Of a stretch of 64,000 nucleotides of DNA, positions 10,754 to 22,800 are shown one piece after another. Every line of letters starts with the position of its first letter. Positions within the stretch are counted from its first letter, which is position 1. This stretch comes from Volvox africanus. Taxonomy: Eukaryota > Chlorophyta > Chlorophyceae > Chlamydomonadales > Volvocaceae. The translations under genes and the position numbers were made by a program. Under the pieces are notes generated by a model. The model ran no database searches. It was given only the letters and a program-made list of their open reading frames with translations, and was not told the origin of the DNA. The stretch spans positions 3,039,501 through 3,103,500 of the forward strand of contig BSDZ01000080.1 of the NCBI GenBank assembly GCA_030268105.1, given 5' to 3'.

Positions 10754-13393
10754 CTAGGGATTTGACTCAGCCGTTGGGAAGCCTGTGAAGCTGTCTGCCG
10801 CAGTTGCCTCCACTTGCTGCGTCGCAGGGGCAGCATGTGGAGCTACGGCATGTTCGGAAGTCCCTTGTACGCCTGCTGGCGGTTGAACTGCTGCAGCCGG
10901 CGGTGGCGGTACCGATGGAGTCAGCGAGGGTGTTGAAGGTTCCGGCTGATCAGTAGCCATAAGCTGTGCCACCGCAACCGGTGCGCTAGTCTCTGCTTGC
11001 TTTGGTGCAGCCGGCGGCAGTGCTGCCGCCTGCACCGACTGGTGCATGGACGCCGTAGAGGCGGTCCCAGACCCCAGGGACGCGGCCCCTGTCTTCGGCC
11101 CGCTGGCGGATGTCCCCTTAACCACGGAGCTCCGCATCGATTTCTGCGAGCGGCCACTGACGCCTGACAGAACGCTCCCACCGAACCGCAACCGTGAGGG
11201 CCCAGAACGGATGCTGCTTGCGCCATCATCACCGTCCTCTGCCTGTTCGACTTGTGATGGGCTCCGCGATGGCAATCCGCTGTGTGGCCCCGCCACTGAC
11301 GCTGCAGCCGATGGCGCTGAACTTTTGCGGCTGCGTGCTAAGCTAATCCGATCCAAGTCATCCTCGTCGGTCGTCTCCGGCATGATGAACCCCTCGCCCT
11401 GTTGGGTGAATTTCTTTGTCTTGATCTTGCCCGTCTTGGTGCGATGCCGCTCCTTGCCGCTGGCGGGAAGGAGCGGCTCCGCCTCCGCCTCTGTGGCCTC
11501 CTTTGCTTCCGACTCGCGTCTATTGCTGCGTTGGCTGACGTGGCGGCTGCTGCTGCGGTCATGGTGCACACGCTCGGGCGCCTGTTCTCGCCGCTCCTTT
11601 TCCCCTTCGTGCTGCCGGTGGCGCCGTTCCCGTCGCTCCAGCTTTGCTTCCCTCTCCCTGCTCCGAAACTCTCGCTCACGGCTGCGAAGTGCCCGCTCAC
11701 GACTCCGATGCTCCCGTTCACGGCTTCTATGTTCCCTTTCCCGACTACGGTGCGCACGTTCGTGGCTGCGGTGCTGCCGCTCCAGGTCATGGTCATCGTG
11801 CTCACGTTTGTCAGGATGGCGATGAAGGCTGCGGCTTTCACGGCGGTGGCTGTGGTGCCGCCGTTTCGCCTGGCTGCCACTACGGTCCCAGCGGTGCTCC
11901 CGACTGTGACTCCGATGTTCATGGCTTCGATGGTGGTGGCGGCGGTGGTTCTCCCGGCGGTGTCGCTTCAAGTCCTCAGGACGCGGAAGTTCAGCCCTCT
12001 CACGGGCCTCGTCAGAGCGATGGTCGTGACGGCGGTGACCAACGTGGCGATGACGGTGGTGGGGGCTACGCGAATGGGAGCGGTGGTGATGCTGACTGGC
12101 ACGTCGTTCGGTCTCCTCGTGATCACGGTGATGGTATTTTGGTCGCCGTTCACGCCCACCGGAAGGGCTGTGGCGGTGCCTGGCAGGCGTAATAAGGCCA
12201 CACGTTTAAAACAATACATGCTTAATGGATTACAGCACGTGTTACGAAGACAGGCGAGTGAAAACGCATGGGTAGAGCCACGCAGTGAGGTCATAACCTT
12301 GTGGCATGAGGTGACCAGCAGTAAATCCTTTCCTTTGGCTGCCGGCGCGATGGCTGAGATTGGTAAGAGGCTCAGAGGCAGAAATCGTGGCAGAAATACA
12401 GAGATAGAAATACGAAACAGTGCCGCAGAAGTGCTTAAAGATGATCTCGAGCCGATATAAATTTCAGGGATGTATAAGGATTCGGCACTTACACAGATAG
12501 GTTTACCGGTGTCATGCATAACGCATGACGTATTGATGCTCTGAGCTAAGCACCTAAGGGAACAGCTTCCACTGCACCCGATTATAAAAAAAAACCCAAA
12601 CTGCCGTAACGGTGCATGCACACCTGCGTGAGCCCCTCCGACGGCTGCTGCTTCTTGGGCGGGATACATGGTCATTGGACTTTTCAAGGTAGTCACGATG
12701 CCGATGTCTGTCAGGGCTCGGGCTGCTGCGGCGCTGGCCATGCCGTTCTTGCCGGCGCGGGCTTTCATGGCCCTGGCCCCGCTCAAGATGTTGGTGACGC
12801 TCTGCTCGACGGCGGCGCTCCCGCTCCCCGTCACTGTCGCCGTGCCGGTGATGCCGACGGCTGCTGCTGCGGTGGCGGCTGCCACTGCGCTCACCGTGGC
12901 GCCGGCTCTGGCTGTGCTCCCGGCGGTGTTTCCGCCGCCGCGCTGGCGCACTGGCGCCGCGCAGCAATGGTGCCGACGGTGGCGGCAAGGACGGAGTTGA
13001 CGCATCGGACTTCAAGGTATTCCCCGATGCCGTCTCCTCGGTCGATGCTGCCGGTTCCCGTTCACGTCGATTTGGGCTACGGTGGCGGCGGCTAGAATGA
13101 TGACGGTGGTGCCGGTGGTGGTCACCGCCGTCAGGGTTCTGCAACCGCCGCCTCTGCCCATCCTTCCACCGCCTCTCCCGGCGACTGCTGTTATTATTAG
13201 ATCGATCCAAGCTTGTGGTGCGGCCCCGGCTACTGCTGCTAAGGCTCCGGCTTGGGCTGCTTCGACTGCTGTAGTCGCTGGCTGACCCTCGCTCGCTCCA
13301 CCTTAACTCCTGCTGGACACTCTCCCCACCATGTCGGCTGGCTGGCCGTGACGGTGCCACTTCTGATGCTAGGGGCATTGATGCGTAGCTCAT
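10754..13393 (-). CDS. Arg/Ser/His-rich (RS-domain-like) protein
   Basis: No catalytic domain is recognised. Two exons join in phase: 13393-12624 and 12179-10754 (731 aa from the first in-frame ATG; the frame stays open upstream to 13546, so a further 5' exon is possible). The first half is dense in Arg-Ser, Arg-His and Ser repeats ('SRRHRSPNRRERE'). The second begins with His/Arg-rich sequence, then tandem heptads of the type 'HRSRERE', then a basic patch 'KTGKIKTKKFTQQGEGFIMP', and ends in an Ala/Pro/Ser-rich low-complexity region. Such composition is typical of nuclear speckle or splicing-associated proteins, so a role in mRNA processing is an inference only. No RRM is visible. The long open frames on the opposite strand are shadows of the compositional bias. 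Confidence 0.72.
11665..11775 (-). repeat. 21-bp coding minisatellite (RS/RE heptads)
   Basis: About five imperfect 21-bp units encode the heptads 'HRSRERE', 'HRSRERE', 'HRSRERA', 'LRSRERE' and 'FRSRERE' within the RS-rich protein. The period is a multiple of three, so copy-number change would keep the frame. Confidence 0.8.
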
Positions 13394-13802
13394 CGCATCG
13401 GCCTGGCTGCCGAGCACGCTGCGGTGGGGTCGCCGGCCCTCCTCTAGCAAGTTGCCACCAAAGTTGTAAACCAGCGGCTGGCAGGTTCTGCGAGTCAGTA
13501 GGCGTGGGTGTAGTGGCTCGGACGACAACAATCGCACAAAAAACACTGTACGGTAACAGCATGGAGGGTGAACGAAAATGTCTGCTTTGTTTGCCAGGGG
13601 GTCGACTAAATGGAGTGATCACGGATGCATGTAATTATCAATGGTTGCCGCGTGAATATGTCTGAGGTCTGGGTTCGTGGTCTCGGTTGGTGGGATGGCC
13701 CTTGAACAAGTGCGTGAATATGTTCGGTCATACAGTTTGGTAGCACGAGTGTTGCCCTGCTACCGCTGTGCCAAATGCAATGCCAAGGCGCTGTCTTTGA
13801 CT

Positions 13803-14628
13803 TTAGTGGTTACGTTTTCTCTGAGACGCACTTCCATTGAGGTAATGGCCGCAGCTGGCATGAAAGCTCCTCGGCCCTACATCTGGGGCCCTGTGGCGCG
13901 TATGCATCCCGCTGTGTATCCACTTTAGAAAAGGCAAGCAACCGCACAATCGCTGTTGTCTGGCACTTACGGGTTCATCCCAATGTTGACCTGCCCGTGA
14001 ATCTTGAAGTTATGGCCTGTACGGACACCAGGGACAAGGTAGGGACAGTCCAGCAGATGCTTCTAACGGTATGATGCACAGGAGGAAAGCAACAAGAAGC
14101 GGCAATTTGCGAAGCTCTGAGAGCGGCACGATCATGTCAATTTGCTGGCAACGCCGTCGCTTACGTCTGAGGAGTTCTTGAACTTTCATATAGTCGCGTT
14201 CCGCCTTCATCTTTTCGATCTCCTCCTCAACGTAAAAGTGGCGACCCGGTTTGTTGGCTTGCTTAACGTACTGCAAGATGCAGCATTTAGAAAGATAGCG
14301 TGCTGAGGTGGCTCTGCCAAGCCCCTTCTGGCAACTTCAGGCGTCCCGTTAAGAAGTCACAGACGCATAGGCATCTTTTGCCGCATCGCGTGCAAGAGTT
14401 GCAAAGGTAAGTTTTGCTACAGTACTTACCACGAAAGGTCCCTTCTTCCTCCGCTCCTTAATTTCGGGGTCCGTCGCTCGCTCTGCAAAACCCCGGAACC
14501 AATCCTTCTCCAGATCGCTCTCCGATTGGCTGCTTACAAGTGACTGTGCATAGTTTTTCCCAAGTGCCGCCCTCAATAGATCTCGTTCCCTACGACGAAC
14601 AGAGAGGACGCTCTTCTGTTTTCCGTTA
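13803..14628 (-). CDS. Small basic unrecognised protein, 5' end unresolved
   Basis: I do not recognise the family. Exons 14628-14430, 14270-14165 and 14016-13971 join in phase with good GTAAG donors. A last exon reaches a stop at 13803, with two alternative acceptors near 13900 that share the same frame. The product starts mid-protein: the in-frame upstream sequence has a stop and no ATG, so another 5' exon should exist between about 14640 and 15080. Visible stretches are 'SVRRRERDLLRAALGKNYA', 'KDWFRGFAERATDPEIKERR', 'PGRHFYVEEEIEKMKAERDY' and 'LLRRHNFKIHGQVNIGMNP'. It is charged and probably helical, without membrane segments or low complexity. It lies tandem to the RS-rich gene and head to head with pyridoxal kinase. 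It could be a small structural or flagellar protein, but nothing in the sequence proves that. Confidence 0.6.
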
Positions 14629-15514
14629 CTAGACACATTCCCATTTTAAACTATGGTACATGTTGCCCACCAAAGCAACCCAAATGATCTTTTATCGAGA
14701 AAGTGGAATTGGGTTTATTCGCACCAAAGCTGCACTCACTCGTCTGAGCCGCTGGACATGTCCGTCAGTTTAAGGCAGTTGAACCCCAGCTAGGCAGCGG
14801 GTTGAGATATCATCGTAAATACAACTGATTTAGGTTGTAGAAAACATTCACCACGTTAGGTGTCAAACTGGCTCTTGACGGTTACTTAGGTTGTGTCAGG
14901 TACCATGTCCTTCTTCTGTTGGCATCGTATCAGGGAGGTTAGTATTTGCAGGATGTTATGAATCTTCATATGTTACAATTTATGATTGAAAGAACTTTTG
15001 CTTGACGATAGCAAAACTTTGTCGTGCAAGCCAGCCGTAAACCCCAATCTTTAGTCAGCGTTATCAAGCTGATGCAGCACAGGGTGACACATGTCCGAAA
15101 GCGGTACCGTTATAGACATACATGTCCTCAATCAATCAGAGGAACCCTGCTGTTTGGGTGACAAAGCCCGGATGCCTTTGGAAATCTTGAAGCGTACAAT
15201 CCGTTCAAGACCTGGTGCCATCACATTCAAACCTAAGTTACTATCGAGAAGGTTTAAAGATTTTGCATCTTCATTAGCAGGGCAAGGAGGGCCGGCGCCC
15301 CTGTCGCCACCATCGCCATCACCTTCAGGTGAGAACATCTAATTATTGTTCAGGGGATCGGGGGAAGTTGGATAGGCTGTTGTTTTAAGCTTGCTACACG
15401 GTAAACATTAAGCATTTTTCAATCTCCTCACTGCTGTACTGTCCCTTCTGCACCGTCGCCGCTGACATAATCCTCATAGAACCACGGTTGCAAATACTCC
15501 CTTGGCACGCTGCC
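14629..15514. other. Head-to-head intergenic region with a candidate exon
   Basis: This lies between the small basic minus-strand gene and pyridoxal kinase and should hold both promoters. An open frame at 15091-15342 (+) starts with ATG and runs into a GTGAGA donor-like site after 'SPSPSG'. It could be a 5' exon, but it has no family similarity. No TATA box is convincing. Confidence 0.35.
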
Positions 15515-18500
15515 ATGGAGAGCGGTCAGCCTTTGCCACGCGTTCTTTCCGTACAGTCACATGTCGTACATGGTTATGTTGGCAACAAGTGTGCCGTCTT
15601 CCCTCTCCAAATCCTCGGCCTTGAGGTGCGATGGGCGTATCGTTCCAGTCCACCAATTAACTCGGCCAGTGGAAGGGCACGGAAGCAGGCATTCTGGTGT
15701 CTTCACTGCTGGGTCTGCGTTGTCGGGTTGAGCTTTATGTGCCATATATATTGACCTGCAAACAGCCCTGAACCCTGGCAGCGGATCAGGTTTCCTGGGT
15801 TTTGTCCTGGCCTGGGTAGCTGGGAGCGGTGTCTGCAAAGGTTAGCATCCGCGTACGGGGGCATCGCCTTAGCGATGATTTCCGTTAACGCTAGTCGGTG
15901 CCGATCTCCACCTGCAGGGAAAGCATGTGTCGCAGCACCGAGTGCTTGCATCTGGCAATCCTGACAGGCTGCAGGGCGGCCGTACGGGCAAACTATTTTC
16001 TCCTTCCCGCTGGCTCACACCCAGCGCATTTTTCCCTGGTAGCACATCGTGTCTGGGTCCGGTATTGTCAATTCGGTCCGTAACACCCCGTCCACTGCCC
16101 TGTCTGCCCAGGTTGACCCCATCTATAGCGTGCAGTTCTCTAATCACACGGGTTACCCCACGTTCAAGGGTTCCGTGTTCGATGGCGAGCAGCTGCGGGC
16201 GCTGGTTTCTGGACTGGAGGCTAATGGCTTGCTCTCGCACACGCACCTGCTAACAGGTGGGCGGCGATGTTTGTGTCGGGATTGGGTACACGGCTGGAGA
16301 GATTAGTGAGGGAGGTAGGGAGGTAGGAGAGTATCGGCAGTTAGGGAAAAGGGGGGGAATGAGGATTGAGCGGGGGAAAGGAGGGAGGAAAGAGGGAGGG
16401 GATACAGGACACGTACAGGTGGTATCCACAAATATTTCGGTCTGGGATGCTGGGCTGGGATAAAGTGGCAAGGGTTGAAGCATCTCGAAGTTTGGTGTTG
16501 CTAGCAGGGGCGGACGAAGGCTGGGAGCTTGAGGATTGAACAGTAGCGGCCAACAACTGTCCAGGACACCCCACAAATGGCTGATTAGTGGCCGAGGTCA
16601 TTGAGAGAAGGAACTGTTGGATTGGTTGTCCCCTGCTGTAAAGGGCTCAGAGGCAGTTGGTTGCCCCGGCAATGCGAGCTCATGCCACATTAGCTCGGTC
16701 CCTTAACTTAAGCAGCCGGGACATATCTGCAAGAAAAGTCCTAACGACGGAGGCGTCATAATCTGTTCCATAGGAATGAGCATCGACCCGTGAGTGTTTG
16801 AAGGGTGGACAGGGGTGAACAAAAGATGAGGAGGAAGACCTCAGGGGGATTCCTTTGCTGTATGTGTGATGATGGTATGTGACAAGCTGCTTCCATCCGT
16901 CCGCGCCCCGTTTGTGATCCACATCATCCAGGCTACATCGGCAGCCTGTCCCTGCTTCAGGCCATTGCAGATCTATGCAGCCAGCTTAAAAAACATTCCC
17001 CCAGCCTCACATATGGTAAGTTCTGCGATGTACACCTGGCAGGTTCTGATCGTTGCACAGGGCACACGTTTTCACACACATTTGCCCGTTCGCTGACCCC
17101 CACAGTGTGCGACCCGGTGCTGGGCGACGAGGGCCGCCTCTACGTGGCCCGCGAGCTGGTAGAAGCCTACGCCAACAGCATCGTGCCGCTGGCGTCCGTG
17201 CTGGTACCAAACCAGTTCGAGGCGGAGCTCTTGACAGCTGGTACACCCATTACCAGTCTGAATGATGCACTTGCGGCGTGCGAGATGCTGATGGATCGCG
17301 GGCCGCACACAGTTATCATCACCAGTATGGCGCTGCCTGGGGACCCCGATGGAATCATGCTGGTGGCAGCCACACGGCTGCCGCAGCAGCCCGACGGTCG
17401 GCTGCATGGTGCGACGCGGCTCAAGATGCGAATCGACCGCATCAAAGCGTACTTCACTGGGACAGGTAGGTGGGTATAGATGGGGAATGGGGTATAGATG
17501 GGCGAATGCTATGCTGGATTAAGGGTGGGTGGATGGGCAGTCCTTGACGAGGGTTGCGTACCGCCAATTGCGATGTGAGAAATCAAGAGGAGCACAAGGA
17601 AAAGGATAGCAATGGCGGTATGAGTTGACAAAAAGTGGAAATGGAACTAATCGCAAACATCACAGGCGACACCAGTAAAAACCTCTAGTGGATGTTGGCA
17701 TGAAAACACCACAAATCCATTAAGCGCCGTGCCTCATCGAGCCTGCCAAGACGGCTCTAACGCCGGCTTGTCGCTGCTACATTTCATCCTCCACGTCATG
17801 GGCGCGCTCCTTTCGATGAGCAAACTGCCCATGCACTTCCACAGGTGACTTGTTCGCGGCGTTATTACTGGCATGGATGCACCACCATCCGGGGGACTTG
17901 GCTACAGCGGTAGAGAAGGCGGTGGGAGGCCTGCAGGCGGTGCTGGCGGACACAGTCCGCCATTGCGGGCCAGCGCCGCTGGCGGCAGAGCGCACGGCGG
18001 AGGTGAGTGGCAGGTTGGCCCCTGGTTGACTGTTATGGGCCGTTATGGGCCAAACTGCTTCTTGGCTATATGTGCCTAATGTTCCATATAATTTGTGCAT
18101 AGGAGATCGCGGACTGGCTTGCATGCGCACTACTAGAAGCCCAAGGCCACCAGCAGGGAATGTCCTGCAGTTTGCCATAGCCATACACTTTTGTTAAAAA
18201 GCTCGTAGTTGGATTTGGGTAGGGTTGTGCGGTCCTGCTCGTGTGTGCTCTGCCTGGCTCCACCTTCCTGCGGGGGACGGGCTCCTGGGTTTTTGTCTGG
18301 GACTCAGAGTCGGCGAGATTACCTTCGAGTAAATTCCAGTGTTCAAAGCTGCAACTGCTGTGAAGGCCCTCTTGCTACGCGCCGGGCAGGATGTTCAGGC
18401 GGCCATATCATCCCGTCACGCAAATTGTGCCGACTTCGTCCATCGGCGCCGAAGCTTAACCCTCCCTCCTCTCGTCCGGTGCCTCACGCGCGCCTTTCTT

Positions 18501-18729
18501 CTGCCGGCAGGTATGCGCGTTGCGGGAGCTTCGGCTGATTCCCTGCCAGGGCAAACTGCAGGACCCACCCATCCGCTATCGCTGCGAAGTGGCGACGTCG
18601 GATGTAGAAGCTGGGCCGGCAGCGGGGCAAGGGGAGGAACATGAAGGCGTTCCACGGGGTCCCGATGTCCCAGTCGCAATGAACGCGGTTGACACATGCA
18701 CGGTTACCGCATCGCGACCAGAAGCGTGA
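15515..18729 (+). CDS. PDXK: Pyridoxal kinase
   Basis: ATP-dependent phosphorylation of pyridoxal, pyridoxine and pyridoxamine in vitamin B6 salvage; cytosolic ribokinase-fold enzyme. Six exons: 15515-15625, 16112-16256, 16932-17015, 17106-17465, 17845-18002 and 18511-18729 (358 aa, phases consistent). The N-terminus '[19 protein letters not shown]' is the family signature. Then come '[14 protein letters not shown]', '[12 protein letters not shown]', '[14 protein letters not shown]' (substrate and Mg-ATP site), '[14 protein letters not shown]'-type sequence (here ending 'LLTAG'), and the ribokinase anion-hole motif split by intron 4, 'YFTGTG' plus '[10 protein letters not shown]'. After the conserved '[16 protein letters not shown]' the protein has an extra C-terminal tail of about 45 aa, absent from plant enzymes as I recall them. 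An in-frame ATG also occurs at 15488. Intron 5 contains an 18S rRNA fragment. Confidence 0.95.
18193..18349 (+). pseudogene. 18S rRNA fragment (V4 region) in an intron
   Basis: About 157 bp match small-subunit rRNA: it starts with 'GTTAAAAAGCTCGTAGTTGG' and includes 'GGGGACGGGCTCCTGGG', 'GACTCAGAGTCGGCGAGATT' and 'GAGTAAATT', then 'GTGTTCAAAGC'. These are conserved blocks just 3' of the 530 loop and across V4. Several substitutions occur at normally invariant positions, and similarity stops abruptly on both sides, so it is a decayed inserted copy, not a functional gene. It lies wholly inside pyridoxal kinase intron 5, in the sense orientation. Confidence 0.88.
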
Positions 18730-19898
18730 GGGAGAAAGGGAGATGCGTTCGCTCTTACACGGCCAAGGCAGAAACGAAAAGCATTACTTGTGTGTGGCTG
18801 AGGATATACGACCTCCTCAGGGTTTGCAGGTCGTTGGTGGGTTGAGGTGGTGTGGGGAAGCGGTAGCCTAGCATGTTGGGCACTTGATTTGCCAAGAATC
18901 CGGACCCTATCTAATCATGACAGCGCGTTGACAAACAAACTAACGAGCAGAACGCCGCATTATACATGTATATGCATGTACATGCGTGATGCAGATGTTA
19001 TGGATGCGATGGCGCAGCGCAGTCGGCGTGGTGATTTAGCGGAGAAATGGTTGCGATCATCGGCAGAATTCATTGGCGCGCGTAAGAGCCTATACTTCGT
19101 TGCCCGGTTGCTTCGCAATTGCTTCCTCCGTGCGTCACTCTCAGCATGTATCACTATTCTCAGTCTCAAGGGTCTCGTCGCTGTGATTGGACGAGAATGA
19201 TGCAGTCCTCACCCTTTTGCGGGATCCTCCCGTGGTACTGTATGTGGGTTTGACGGGAGCGGCTCCAGCATCAAATGGACGTTCATGTGGATAAGGTGCG
19301 TGTTATTGACGTAGAAGTTAGTCCGATTAGAGTGCACCGGCAACCGTGTATATACATCCCCGACTGGACCGCGTCCATTGGCCCATAACAGCTCCGGTGG
19401 CCTCGCTGCGCTCTGGTGACAGTCTTGTGCAATGTTGCATAGCTCTACCTATCGCGCGCCCCCGCGAGTGGTAAGGAAAGCGGGAGGAGCCGTGCCGGCT
19501 TGCGGCTAATCATAGGAAAGAGTTAACGGCGAGGAGGATTCATTCACCAGGCCGCCCAACCCAGATCACCTAGTGATCACCTGGTGCGCAAACTTGTGAA
19601 AAGCAAGACATGTGGTGACCCATTTGTCCGCGTTCCCGCCTGTCACGCCCGCTGACCTTACTGACGCCATACTAAGTGCCTTATGCGAACTCTGGTAACG
19701 CGATCGGTCGTGATACGCCCGTTCCAAAAGCTGCCGCATGAACACCAAGGGGACACCAGGCACTGCTTCCTTCCAGACAGTACGCACCTTCGCCCCTCAG
19801 CGCGTCCATGCGACCATAGCACCGCAGCCCTGCACCCCATCATGCTTTCGAACCCCGTCTACGAGAGGACCTATTTCGTCTGTCATATCATCTCCCTG
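18730..19898. other. Convergent intergenic region
   Basis: Space between the 3' ends of pyridoxal kinase (+) and the FIST gene (-). I see no supported exon, RNA gene or repeat, and no TGTAA motif in the expected place for either gene. Confidence 0.5.
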
Positions 19899-22800
19899 TC
19901 ATGGGGTGGCGGCGCGCAGGAAGGCCAGGCACGATGTGAAGCTGTGCAGCCGCGAGGGCTGGCCGTCCACGGTTGAACAGAACTCGCCCTCTAACTTGCA
20001 GCCCGTGAACTGCATATTCGTTTGCAGGACGAAACGCACGGAACAGAGGCCCATGAGGCCCATGGGGCGGACCTTAGTTCGTCCACGAGTGGCAGTTCGC
20101 CACCCATTCCTCTCGGAGTAACGCATGGAATATTACGCAAGTAAGAATAGGAAAGGAAGAATTACAATGTGTCGTACTTGGTTGTCACAGCACGCGCGAA
20201 GCCCGGGCCCTTCTGGTCCCCGGGGTATTTCGCCGCTGCTGTATGCAAAGATGAGGGATGCTGTATGAGATGCTGTATGCAAACTCCTTTGCCGACGCCG
20301 ACGTTCAGACCCTACGACCATGACCCGACTCACCGCTGTTCCAGGCAGGCAACTCGCCACGTCGGGGCCCTCGAAGAAAGGAAGTGCTGAGCAGGACAGG
20401 GCCAGGCTTCCCACGGCACCCTCAGCCACGGCCAACCCGGAGGGTAACCGCTCCGCGTACTCCCTCAAACGGTCGCGCATGTGGCGATGTGCAGCTGGGT
20501 AGTTCCTGTACGCGCGGAGCGAGGTCACGAGCAAATGGGCGTTAATTACACAAATATTCTTAATGTCAAAATCCTAGCTGCTCGTTCAATTCTTTACTGC
20601 TGGGTCATCCCGTACCTGGCGGACCTTCTCTGGCAGTTTCTAAATTTCCATGCACGACTGGACATCGTTCTATACACGCAGCAATAACTACGCGTCCCTG
20701 CTGTCCCCCAGGCCCCCTCCATACTACCGTCCTCCACCCATCCCCATCCTTCAGTCCCGTGGCCAACCTGGGACGTCTCTTACCCAGCCTGCCCCGGTAA
20801 GATTAACGCCTCTGGATTCACATGCCCCAGCCCATCGTTCACCATACTCCACCCTGCTCCGCTATAACTCACTGAAGATGCACCTGGATGGGCGTCCCAT
20901 TGGCAATGGGCGCTGAGGACTGGACAGTCATGAAGGGGCGTGGGGGACCCTGCTGGAAGAACCAGTTGCGCGTCACAAGCTGCCGTTGAGCCTGGGATTT
21001 ATTCGGCTGCTGCATGGGCGGCTGCGCTGAAGGCTTAGAACCGCCACCAACTGTGGCGGCGGCATAGTGCAGAGCCGGCTGTGATGAAAACACGGTCTGA
21101 GGCCGCTGCTGTCCGGGATACTGGGCTGCCATCGCGCTAGTGCGGTGCTGCGGGTCGCTGCAACCGCCGTTGCTGCTACTGCCAGTAGTGCTGGTGGCGG
21201 CCGCATCGCCCAGTCCGATCTTTAGCGACGACGCAAACTCCCCCGAGTTAAGCGCTTCAGCGATAGCCCGTTGCAGCTACATGCGGATGCGGCGGGTTTT
21301 GCCTTATGGCTTGGGCAGCACCACGGACATCATACCCCATAGGCATGGCACACCGTCACACAGACAACTATGAATTACACTCCGAAGTGGCCATAGGAGC
21401 GTCCGTTCAGAACGTCTTCGCTGCACTGCAAAACTGATGCAAACGCAACCACGAACTAGACTGAAATGAGATGAGGTTTATGCCGGTATCCAGCATTAGC
21501 GGGGGAGCCATCGTTTTACCCCCATCCATTACACCTCTTCTTACGGAGCCTGTTTTACGGTGGCTGATTTTAGCCAGCTCCCACACTGCTTCCCTCCAGA
21601 TCCGCTCACCGGCCGTTGGACGGGCTCGCCATCTAGCTCCAGGACGTATTGCCCTTGCGCCTGAGTGACCCGCATCACGGGGCCAGCACCCCGGAAGCCA
21701 GGACTCACGATGGTGTCCAGCTGCGGTTTGGAGACCCGGCAAGGGAACGGGTTGCGGTCCCAGCCGGAAAAGGGACAGGTCCGTGAGCCTTGGCGGTATG
21801 GGGTGCGAAGGGACTCAGTTCCCCAGGTGCCGTTACAACAACTTGCGAATGTGTTAGCATCTGATGGCAGCTTGCATCCTGGCAACAAAATCGTGCCCCA
21901 CGTACACCCAGCAATCCAGCGCCACGTAGTGAGGCATTCCAGATCAGCCCGCCCACCTCTTCCCCACCTTCCTGTGTCCTGGTCTGTTACTTTCGTCTGT
22001 TACTTATACCCGCCCGCCCACCTTGAAAGGGCCCTGGAGTACGCAACCCACGACTCCCTGCGCGTAGGTCTGATCGTTGAGCCACACTGCGCCCCAGTTG
22101 CTCTCCGAGTCACCCCACGCCCCCGGCGCCGTCACGCCACCAATGACCTACACATTCGCAGAGCGATGCAAGAATCTTCGCTGGTCCTTTCGCACGAAGG
22201 GCACAACGGCAGGCAGCTTCTGGGGCGAGAATCAAACCAACCCGACTTAACTGTAATTTCTTGTTCACGTCCCTTGGCAGGACTTCCCCAAACCCAAGAG
22301 AACTCCTTTTTCAAGAGCCCTGCGGTTTCGAACTCTGGAACACAGGCATGGCCCACCTGCATGCCCGGAGCCACCTGCCCCAAGCGCTTCAGAAGGTCCT
22401 CCACCTCGGTAAAGTGTGGTGCACTCAGCAGCAGCGCAGCTACTGAGGACGCCGTTGCTGACGTTGCGCTGCACGCGGAACCCCCGAGATGCTCCGATCT
22501 CCTAGCCCCCGCCAGCTGCGGCTGCGACCGACTGTCTGCGACCCCTGAGATCGCATCCGCCTGCTTTGGTTGTTGCTGCTGTTGCTGTTGCGATGGCCGA
22601 CAATCCATCCTATATAACTCTTGCTGCTGCCGATGCCGTGCCTCTCTCCCCCGATTTCCATTCGGCACTTCTTGTGAGGCAATCGCCCCCAAGCCGACGT
22701 CGGGGGCGGCCATATTTTCGGCCCTTCGAGGGCTAATGTAAGGCAATCCATCCGCAGTCCCAACGCCAGCCCTGATGCCCATAGCTTCAAAGTTCTCAGC

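Noticed and set aside
11402..12460. Long + strand ORF of 352 codons
   Set aside because: Antisense shadow of the RS-rich gene, whose two exons join in phase on the minus strand.
21665..22741. 358-codon + strand ORF
   Set aside because: Antisense to FIST exons with clear domain matches on the minus strand.
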